From Sphingobacterium sp. (GTDB taxonomy: Bacteria > Bacteroidota > Bacteroidia > Sphingobacteriales > Sphingobacteriaceae), in NCBI GenBank assembly GCA_022712315.1, contig JALAGS010000081.1, positions 1-49,575 of the forward strand: a DNA stretch of 49,575 bases. Reading direction: 5' to 3'. This document shows positions 26,258-33,240 of this stretch, in pieces. The position numbers were made by a program, and so were the translations under genes. The notes below the pieces were generated by a model. It saw only the letters and a program-made list of their open reading frames with translations, made no database searches and had not been told where the DNA came from. The first letter of the stretch is position 1, and each line of letters starts with the position of its first letter.

Positions 26258-27467
26258 ATTTTAAATTGCTTTTTAATATTATTCGAAATGTTGTTCCTTT
26301 ACCTACTTCAGATTCTTTTACAAAGATTTGTCCTTGGTGGTACCGTACCATTCTTTTTGTCAGACTGAGGCCAAGCCCCCAGCCTCTTTTTCTCGTTGTA
26401 AAACCAGGTTGGAAAACAGATTCAAAATTAGATCTCGGAATTCCTTTACCGGTATCACTAATGTCTATAAAAATTTCTTCTTTCGCAATATTTTCTGAAA
26501 TATTAACAGTTATCTTTCCTTCTGTGCCAATGGCATTTACGCCGTTTTTCAATAAATTTTCGATGATCCAGTCGAATAATGGAATATTGAGCTGTGCCTC
26601 AAGATGTCTGTCCCCCTTTAATTCGAAAGTAATTTTATTACTGGTTCGTATTCGAAAATAATCCATGTAATTTTTGATGACATCGTAGAGGTTATGATTG
26701 GTCAGTACGGGAGTAGATCCTATTTTTGAAAAACGGTCAGCGACGATTTCGAGCCGCTTAATGTCGTTTTCCATCTCATTTAGGGTATCATCTTCTTCGG
26801 CATCAAATTTTATACGAATCAATTCGAGCCAACCCATCAACGATGAAATGGGCGTGCCTAATTGATGGGCCGCTTCTTTGGTTAGCCCTACCCAAACGAG
26901 ATTTTGTTCAGATTTTCGGATGGAGTTGAAAACTGTATAAGCAATAATGAGAAAGAGTGCAATCAGCGACAACTGTACATAAGGAAACACCCTTAACTGT
27001 TGCAAAAACCAAGAATCTTTATAGTAAACATGCCATTTTTGTCCATTTTCCAATTCCAATGTAATGGGCGGATGGCTTTTCTTCATAAACGCAAGTTGTT
27101 TTTGAAAATAAGCTGGGTCATAATCCAGATGTTTTGTAACAGAATCATTATGTCCAGGTTTAATATTTGTCTTTGTGGAATCAAGGTTACGCCAGAAAAT
27201 AATGTCTTCTTTGTCGTCGGTAATAATTGCGGGTAAATTTAAACTGTCTCTTACGGCGTAAATAAATGTAATGAACTCATCATCAACGTCGGGCATGGTC
27301 ATGATATTTTTAGTGCTCATAGCCCATACCTCAGCTTTTGAACGTTCGGCGTGGGCAAGATTTCGAACGAGGTAATTGGTGTAAACCAAGGAGGCGACAG
27401 CAATGACCGCTGCAAAGATAAGTAAGATAAATTTCCAGCGTTGCTGGCTAATCTGATAGGGTTTCAT
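26238..27467 (-). CDS. Membrane sensor histidine kinase without adjacent response regulator
   Basis: The 409-aa protein has membrane segments at about 13-32 and 163-180 enclosing a roughly 130-residue extracytoplasmic sensor region. A dimerisation/phosphoacceptor helix follows, with H201 in AAHQLGTPISSL, a common Bacteroidota variant of the H-box with Gly-Thr-Pro. The HATPase domain has the N-box near 303-313 (ENLLKNGVNAI), G1 DTGKG at 338-342 and G2 GWGLGLSL at 362-369. All catalytic residues look present. No response regulator gene is next to it; instead it overlaps a DinB-like gene by 20 bp. The signal is unknown. Confidence 0.92.
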   Translation of the reverse strand: MKPYQISQQRWKFILLIFAAVIAVASLVYTNYLVRNLAHAERSKAEVWAMSTKNIMTMPDVDDEFITFIYAVRDSLNLPAIITDDKEDIIFWRNLDSTKTNIKPGHNDSVTKHLDYDPAYFQKQLAFMKKSHPPITLELENGQKWHVYYKDSWFLQQLRVFPYVQLSLIALFLIIAYTVFNSIRKSEQNLVWVGLTKEAAHQLGTPISSLMGWLELIRIKFDAEEDDTLNEMENDIKRLEIVADRFSKIGSTPVLTNHNLYDVIKNYMDYFRIRTSNKITFELKGDRHLEAQLNIPLFDWIIENLLKNGVNAIGTEGKITVNISENIAKEEIFIDISDTGKGIPRSNFESVFQPGFTTRKRGWGLGLSLTKRMVRYHQGQIFVKESEVGKGTTFRIILKSNLKYEATEI

Positions 27468-27576
27468 GATTCCGTATTCGTGTCCTTCATTTGCAAATTA
27501 CTGAATAAATGTCTGTTTTCTGCACTTTTATTTCAATGAAGAAGTTATCGTGCCGCCCAAATCAAAAATTTTGTGG

Positions 27577-27584
27577 TAATTTTG
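27577..27584 (+). promoter_or_regulatory. Possible -7 element immediately before gltX
   Basis: TAATTTTG matches TAnnTTTG only four bases before the start codon, which would make a leaderless or near-leaderless transcript. A good -33 TTTG is not seen at the expected distance. Confidence 0.3.
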
Positions 27585-27588
27585 CGGC

Positions 27589-29109
27589 ATGAGTTCAGAT
27601 AGAAAAGTAAGAGTGCGTTTTGCACCGAGCCCGACAGGTGGTCTTCACCTTGGTGGGGTACGTACAGCTTTGTTTAATTTTCTCTATGCGCGTCAGCATC
27701 AGGGAGATTTTATTTTACGTGTCGAGGATACGGATCAAACTCGTTTTGTCCCTGGTGCTGAGGAATATATCAACGAATGTTTAGCATGGTGTGGCCTGAC
27801 TCCTGATGAAAGCCCACTAAAAGGAGGCGAATATGGACCTTATCGTCAAAGTGAGCGAAAACCTTCTTACCGGAAATATGCTGAGCAGCTGATCGCTAAT
27901 GGTTATGCTTATTATGCATTTGACACTGCGGAGGAATTGGATGAACAACGTAAGTTGCAGCCTAATTTCCGCTATAGTCACGAAAACAGACTTCAATTGC
28001 GCAATTCATTGAGTCTTTCTGAGACTGAAACTCAACAGTTATTGGATGCGGGCACCCCACATACCATCCGTATAAAAATTCCTACCGATGAAACGGTTAC
28101 ATTCACGGATATGATCCGTGGCAAAGTTGCATTTGATACAAATCTTGTCGATGATAAGGTACTTCTTAAAGCAGATGGTATGCCGACTTATCACCTTGCC
28201 GTGGTTGTTGATGATAAAGCGATGGAAATATCGCATGTGTTCCGTGGTGAAGAATGGTTGCCTTCAGCGCCTATCCATATCTTATTGTGGGAATATCTAG
28301 GCTGGGCAGATAGCATGCCGGGCTGGGCGCACCTTCCACTCATCCTTAAACCGGATGGAAATGGTAAATTAAGTAAGCGCGATGGTGATCGCCTGGGCTT
28401 TCCTGTTTATGCAATGAACTGGACCGATGCGAAATCTGGCGATACAACAAAAGGATTCCGCGAGATGGGCTTCTTACCAGAGGCTTTTGTCAATATGCTT
28501 GGGGTGTTGGGCTGGAATGATGGAACTGAACAGGAACTTTTTTCTTTAGATGAATTGATCCAGAAATTTGGTGTTGACCGTATCAGTAAAGCTGGTGCAA
28601 AATTTGATTTTGAAAAAGCAAAATGGTTTAACCATGAATGGATCAAACGATCTTCAACAGAGTCGTTGTTACCGCAGATCAAAGCAGTTTTGGAGCATCA
28701 TCAAGTAGATGCTGATGCCGCTTATGTGAGCAAGGTATTGGATGCGGTGAAAGAACGTTTAACCTTTGTCGAAGACTTTTGGAGCCAGGCGTCGTTCTTC
28801 TTCTTGCAGCCTGCAGAGTATGATCTAAACGCAGTGAAGCCTAAATGGTCTGCTGAAAAAACTGCGTTTTTTGAGGGTATAAATCAATCATTCGAAGGAT
28901 TTGATACATGGAACGCTGCTGATTTGGAACCTTTCTTTAAAGATGCTATTCAGGCGTCGGGAATGAAGATGGGCGAGCTGATGATGCCTTTCCGCATTAT
29001 GCTAGTCGGGGGGAAATTTGGCCCAGATGTATTTCAGATTGTTGAATTACTTGGTAAAAACGAGGTCATAGTGCGTGTGAAAAAAGCACTTCAAGAATTC
29101 GATGCTTAA
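27589..29109 (+). CDS. gltX: Glutamyl-tRNA synthetase
   Basis: This class I synthetase charges tRNA-Glu (and possibly tRNA-Gln in organisms that use transamidation). The 506-aa protein has the HIGH-type motif in PSPTGGLHLGGVRTALFNF at 13-31, RVEDTDQTR near 44-52 and the KMSKS-type motif KLSKRDGDR at about 264-272. The anticodon-binding helical domain forms the C-terminal third. Length is standard. It is monocistronic with a terminator and a dispersed repeat behind it. Confidence 0.96.
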   Translation: MSSDRKVRVRFAPSPTGGLHLGGVRTALFNFLYARQHQGDFILRVEDTDQTRFVPGAEEYINECLAWCGLTPDESPLKGGEYGPYRQSERKPSYRKYAEQLIANGYAYYAFDTAEELDEQRKLQPNFRYSHENRLQLRNSLSLSETETQQLLDAGTPHTIRIKIPTDETVTFTDMIRGKVAFDTNLVDDKVLLKADGMPTYHLAVVVDDKAMEISHVFRGEEWLPSAPIHILLWEYLGWADSMPGWAHLPLILKPDGNGKLSKRDGDRLGFPVYAMNWTDAKSGDTTKGFREMGFLPEAFVNMLGVLGWNDGTEQELFSLDELIQKFGVDRISKAGAKFDFEKAKWFNHEWIKRSSTESLLPQIKAVLEHHQVDADAAYVSKVLDAVKERLTFVEDFWSQASFFFLQPAEYDLNAVKPKWSAEKTAFFEGINQSFEGFDTWNAADLEPFFKDAIQASGMKMGELMMPFRIMLVGGKFGPDVFQIVELLGKNEVIVRVKKALQEFDA

Positions 29110-29130
29110 ATAAATTAAGTACGAGATACC

Positions 29131-29169
29131 AAAAGGGGTTGTTTGCATTGCTGCAAACACCCCCTTTTT
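29131..29169 (+). terminator. Terminator of gltX
   Basis: aaaaggggttgtttgca (29131-29147) pairs with tgcaaacaccccctttt (29152-29168) with one mismatch and loop ttgc, ending in Ts. Confidence 0.88.
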
Positions 29170-29255
29170 CTTGATATTTTAACGTATATCTATACAGGAA
29201 CTTTTCAAATATCCAATTCTCAGAGCGTCTGTTTTTACTTTTTAGAGCCCCTCTT
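29163..29255. repeat. Dispersed intergenic repeat, copy B
   Basis: This is the inverted counterpart of 22501-22587. It starts in the gltX terminator T-run (cttgatatt), contains cttttcaaatatccaatt followed by ctcagag, and ends tttttactttttagag followed by cccctc. Compared with copy A it carries about ten extra bases after the first block and a few substitutions. Confidence 0.8.
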
Positions 29256-29455
29256 TTTTCTGAATGAGTCTGCGCTTTGATTCGTACTTTTCCAAAAGGA
29301 TCAGGGGACTCGCGATACTCGGCTATTGAGAAATTTTTATTTTCATTGGCTTCAATAAACTTGTTGCACTTGGTTGTTGGCCAGAAGAATCTTCAATTCG
29401 CCTTCATCGCTTTTGATGCTTACCAAATCATGTCCATTTTATGAGAAGGTGTAAC
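29256..29455 (-). pseudogene. Possible decayed coding fragment
   Basis: On the minus strand this otherwise empty stretch reads as codon-like sequence in two frames. One gives NGHDLVSIKSDEGELKILLA followed by NNQVQQVY and a stop. Another, starting before that stop, gives EANENKNFSIAEYRESPDPF and runs on through GKVRIKAQT into the repeat. A single-base change would join them. There is no convincing start and I do not recognise the product, so this may be chance. Confidence 0.25.
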
Positions 29456-29463
29456 CATTTCAT

Positions 29464-31041
29464 TTACAAGTATGGTATCCGAAGGCGCATGAAAAGTGTT
29501 TTGACTGGGCCGAATAAAAAGATTAGTCCGGTGACAAGCATTCCCAACATGCCTAGATAAGTAAATATTTCCATATTACTGATTAGCGATGCTTGCTGAC
29601 TTAGGTTTCCAGAAAGACTTTTACCTGCAATAATGCTTGCCAGCTGATCGCCATATAGCCCGATATATTTCTCCGTTAATGTATTCCAATAGTTTATTGT
29701 CTGCGGATTGCCTGTATTGAGTGTTTGTTCGAGTTGAATATAATGCTTTTGATTGAGGACATAACTGGCATTTTGCATAAGGGAAAATCCGATATTGGTA
29801 CTCCAAAAACGAACTGTTGTACCCATAAGTCCTGCATTGCCCACATGATGGGACTCGACACCTGTTAAGATATAAATGACCAATGGTGTGAAAAGCCAGC
29901 CTTGTCCGATTCCCTGGATGAACAAGGGGAGGCCGATAGTACCGATTGTCGTATCGGGATAAAAGGTGGGTACAAATAGAAAACAGGAAGCCGCCAATAT
30001 CAAAAAGCCAAAACCAAAGATATATTTAGGGGAAACATCGCGTAGGAGTAGGAAACCTGAACTGCCAACACCAAGCATCGTGCCGAGGACATTGATGTAC
30101 TGTACATCAATAATATAATGCCAGGGCCATTTCCATACGGTGGCCATCACGGTATACACATTGTTCAGGCAGCTGCGAATAATGTAAAAGAGAAAGAATA
30201 GGATAACTCCGAAGATAACATTTTTGTATCTCAAGATTTCAAAGTGAAAAAGAGGTCTTTTGACCATGCTTTGTTTAATCACAAAGAGTGCCCCAAAAAT
30301 AAGGGCAAGAGCAAAGTTGATGGTAATATTGGTGTGTTCAAACCAATAGTATTTACGGCCATAAATTAAAACGTAGGCACCGCAGCTTAATGAGAGCAGT
30401 AGAAATAGACAACTTGCCAGATCTAATTGATAGAGGGGGAATTTTTTACCCAAGCGATTATTGTTAAGTAACAGCAAAGCTATTGCAATCACAATCAAGT
30501 GCCAATAGAGCACTACGTGGATCATATCTTGCCATCCATAATCCATAATACTTTCTTTGAGCAAAGAGGTCGTTAGTGTTGAACCTGTAAGCATAAAGGT
30601 ATATAGAAAAAAATAGGCGATTGTCCGGCTTTTGGCATGCTTAATCTGCATCATGAGCAATGGAAGAAAGCAAGCTCCTTCCAGCACACAAAAAATACCT
30701 TCAACCACGCGCAGGATGCCAATAAGAAATGGATCTCTTGTCAGCGAAATGCCTAGTAGGATCAGGATGGAGAGGCAGCAGGTCAAGAGGATATATGTCC
30801 TTACCCTAAAAAAAGAAAACAGCCGCTGAAATATAAGTAAAGCAACGACAATAGCCCCGTACATCAAGGATAGAAAATACTGAATATCTTCAGCTTCAAT
30901 ATCCAGCGCCGACGCGGTAAATGCCGTATTGGAATGGAAGAGCGACATTAACATGAGATGTGGGAACATCGCTAATATCATTAGCGGGAGTTTTATCCAT
31001 TCGGGCACCCAGCTATAGTATAAAGATTTGTCTGTACTCAT
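29464..31041 (-). CDS. DHA2-type major facilitator drug exporter (EmrB/QacA-like)
   Basis: The 525-aa protein has about 14 predicted membrane segments, the DHA2 number. An arginine in LRVVEGIFCVLEG occupies the motif-C-like region and FIQGIGQGWLFTPLVIYI the later repeat. It should expel amphipathic toxic compounds, working with the membrane fusion protein encoded just upstream (31048-32097; 6 bp gap). A C-terminal loop of about 75 residues before the last helix is periplasmic, as in EmrB. Specific substrates are unknown. Confidence 0.82.
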   Translation of the reverse strand: MSTDKSLYYSWVPEWIKLPLMILAMFPHLMLMSLFHSNTAFTASALDIEAEDIQYFLSLMYGAIVVALLIFQRLFSFFRVRTYILLTCCLSILILLGISLTRDPFLIGILRVVEGIFCVLEGACFLPLLMMQIKHAKSRTIAYFFLYTFMLTGSTLTTSLLKESIMDYGWQDMIHVVLYWHLIVIAIALLLLNNNRLGKKFPLYQLDLASCLFLLLSLSCGAYVLIYGRKYYWFEHTNITINFALALIFGALFVIKQSMVKRPLFHFEILRYKNVIFGVILFFLFYIIRSCLNNVYTVMATVWKWPWHYIIDVQYINVLGTMLGVGSSGFLLLRDVSPKYIFGFGFLILAASCFLFVPTFYPDTTIGTIGLPLFIQGIGQGWLFTPLVIYILTGVESHHVGNAGLMGTTVRFWSTNIGFSLMQNASYVLNQKHYIQLEQTLNTGNPQTINYWNTLTEKYIGLYGDQLASIIAGKSLSGNLSQQASLISNMEIFTYLGMLGMLVTGLIFLFGPVKTLFMRLRIPYL

Positions 31042-31047
31042 GGGTAA

Positions 31048-32097
31048 TTAGGATTGATGGGCGGCATGGATGACCACATTCATACCGGCACGTAATTTCT
31101 TGAGATCCTGTTGTGGGTCAAATACAATTTTAATGGGGATCCGTTGTTCGATCTTCACGAAATTGCCAGTTGCATTGTCTTGTGGTATCACGGCAAATTT
31201 GGAACCTGATGCTGGAGAAAAAGAATGGATCTTTCCTTTAAAACGGAGTTTAGGAAAGGCATCGACCTGTATAGTGACTATAGTGCCTTCTGTCAGGTCC
31301 TCGAGCTGAGTTTCTCTAAAATTGGCGTTGATCCATTTCTCTTCGCTTATGACATTGGCTAGCGTCTGACCTTCCTTTACAAATTGCCCCGGTTGGATCG
31401 TTCGTTTGCCAACAAAGCCATCGTAGGGAGCGGTTACTACGGTATAGGAGAGAAAAAGTTGTGCATTTGTTTTTGCGGCCCTTTTGATATTGATGTTCGC
31501 TCTTGCAGGTAATTCGTTTGCCTTTTCTTTGCTGGTGTTCAGCTGAGCTGAATTATATTCTTCTGTGATGGTATGCAATTGTGCCAATGCTATATCGTAT
31601 GCTGCTTTGGCATTATCGTACTGTTGTTTGGTCGAAGCCTCTGCTTCAAATAAACTTTTGAATCGATTGTAATCCTGTTGAGTTTGCCATACACTTACTT
31701 TTGCAGCTTCTAATCTGGCCTTTTGAACCGAAATGCTATTGGCTGTCGCATGGGCTGTTTTGCTGATTACCTCTGCATTTCTCTGGCTACTTTGGAGTTC
31801 GGCATTCGCCATATCCACCTTGGTTTGATACTCACTGGCATCTATAATTAAAAGGGTGTCGCCCCGATGTACATATTGGTTTTCTTCAAATCGTACTTCC
31901 TTAATAAAACCAGAAATCCTACTGGCAACAGGAGTCATGTATTGATCAATTTGCGCATCATTTGTCGTTACATATTGATTGGTAAAAATGAGGTGTCTGA
32001 CTAAGACTCCAATACCGATCAATAATAATAGGCTGGCAAATATGACAAGCACTTTATTAAATCCTTTTGTTTTTTCTCTTTTATCTTCTTTATTCAT
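31048..32097 (-). CDS. HlyD/EmrA-type membrane fusion protein of an efflux pump
   Basis: The 349-aa protein has one N-terminal membrane anchor (about 15-34). A lipoyl/biotinyl-like segment follows (QYMTPVASRISGFIKEVRF, NQYVHRGDTLL), then a helical hairpin of about 110 residues. The returning lipoyl half is AAPYDGFVGKR-like (VTAPYDGFVGKRTIQPGQFV), and a beta-barrel domain comes last. It bridges the inner-membrane exporter to an outer-membrane channel. No TolC-like gene is present in the window, so the third component must be encoded elsewhere. It diverges from an AraC regulator, a likely controller. Confidence 0.88.
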   Translation of the reverse strand: MNKEDKREKTKGFNKVLVIFASLLLLIGIGVLVRHLIFTNQYVTTNDAQIDQYMTPVASRISGFIKEVRFEENQYVHRGDTLLIIDASEYQTKVDMANAELQSSQRNAEVISKTAHATANSISVQKARLEAAKVSVWQTQQDYNRFKSLFEAEASTKQQYDNAKAAYDIALAQLHTITEEYNSAQLNTSKEKANELPARANINIKRAAKTNAQLFLSYTVVTAPYDGFVGKRTIQPGQFVKEGQTLANVISEEKWINANFRETQLEDLTEGTIVTIQVDAFPKLRFKGKIHSFSPASGSKFAVIPQDNATGNFVKIEQRIPIKIVFDPQQDLKKLRAGMNVVIHAAHQS

Positions 32098-32421
32098 TAT
32101 TGTTTAATTGCACGTTTTTCAATTATTTACTTTGTGTGCTTACTAAATGTGCCAAGAGTGGTAGATATGCACTTTAAAATTATCTAAGCTTTCAGCTCAA
32201 AAAGTGTCCGGAATCATATCCTCGTTCTGCTTATGATCTGCTTGAAATAGCATCTTTCATTTTACGTAAACTGGATTGCTCGGAGTACCAACAAACTTCG
32301 TCTGGGCGCTTGGGAGTAAGGCTGCACAAAGATACTGTAGGATAGAAGTGTTTTGTTTTGTATAGTCGGACGGATATTTGTTTATATGCGCCATATTGTA
32401 TAAAAAGTGTAATTTTAGATT
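32098..32421. other. Divergent regulatory region between the efflux operon and the AraC gene
   Basis: This 324-bp gap holds no ORF that I trust. gatatttg near 32373 resembles a -7 box for the AraC gene with one mismatch. No convincing operator dyad was found by eye, but AraC-type regulators use direct repeats that are hard to see. The gap must contain the promoters of both units. Confidence 0.4.
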
Positions 32422-33231
32422 ATGGGAGAGGATAAACTTGCAGCCATCGATGCTGACCAATATGATTTTTATGTAGATCACATGTATGTCGACCGCATTG
32501 ATCCTCGTGAGTATAAACATAAAAAGGCGCGCCTGCTTTATGCTGACGGTGGTATTATTCATGTATTTACAGCCACAAAGCACTGGTATTTGCCGGCAAG
32601 ATTTTATATGTGGATTCCGGCAAATACAATTTATCATCTGGAAAGCACAAGCTCCCGTATCCCGTTGTACAGTTTTTATTTTAAGGAAAGGCACGGTATG
32701 CCGTCTGTGCTTTCAGCGCCGAATATATTTCTAAGCAATGACCTGATGCGTGAAATGTTTTTATTTGCTCAGGATTGGAGCGGAGGGGTCAGCAAAAGGA
32801 CTGAATATTCAAAATATTGTCTCTTACGTGCGATGATGGCTATTATTCCAGATACGAGCTCACCCGTAGATGCTTTCCCGATGCAACATCCCTATCCTAA
32901 GAGTGAAAAACTCCGAAGTGTAGCTAGATATCTAAATAGCAATATCGATCAGGCCTTTACCATTGAACAGATTGCGGCGCGCTTTGGAATGAGTAGCCGC
33001 TCATTGTCTCGATTGTTTAAAGAAGATATGGGGATTAGTTATATACGATTTTTAAGAGCCATACGAATTGCGAAAGCCCTGGAGCTGATGTCCGAAAATA
33101 AATATTCCATCCTCGAAATCGCTATGCGCGTAGGGTACAATGAGCTTTCTTCTTTTAGCAATATTTTTACACGTGTAACGGGTATCCGTCCCTCGATATA
33201 TATGGCGAAGATTAATGCATATAAACAATAA
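32422..33231 (+). CDS. AraC-family transcriptional regulator
   Basis: The 269-aa protein has an N-terminal cupin-like ligand region (IIHVFTATKHWYLPARFYMWIPANTIYHL, about 50-80, shown in parts). The C-terminal AraC DNA-binding domain has two helix-turn-helix units: FTIEQIAARFGMSSRSLSRLF at about 186-206 and YSILEIAMRVGYNELSSFSN followed by FTRVTGIRPS, the family signature. Its divergent position suggests it controls the HlyD/MFS efflux operon, perhaps in response to an exported compound. Autoregulation is possible but not shown. Confidence 0.88.
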   Translation: MGEDKLAAIDADQYDFYVDHMYVDRIDPREYKHKKARLLYADGGIIHVFTATKHWYLPARFYMWIPANTIYHLESTSSRIPLYSFYFKERHGMPSVLSAPNIFLSNDLMREMFLFAQDWSGGVSKRTEYSKYCLLRAMMAIIPDTSSPVDAFPMQHPYPKSEKLRSVARYLNSNIDQAFTIEQIAARFGMSSRSLSRLFKEDMGISYIRFLRAIRIAKALELMSENKYSILEIAMRVGYNELSSFSNIFTRVTGIRPSIYMAKINAYKQ

Positions 33232-33240
33232 GGTTTTGAT

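Noticed and set aside
26146..26661. 171-aa open frame on the plus strand
   Set aside because: It is antisense to the DinB-like and histidine kinase genes and passes through their conserved boxes; composition is unlike a real protein.
32257..32694. 145-aa minus-strand frame over the AraC start region
   Set aside because: It overlaps the well-supported AraC gene and has no start context or family pattern.
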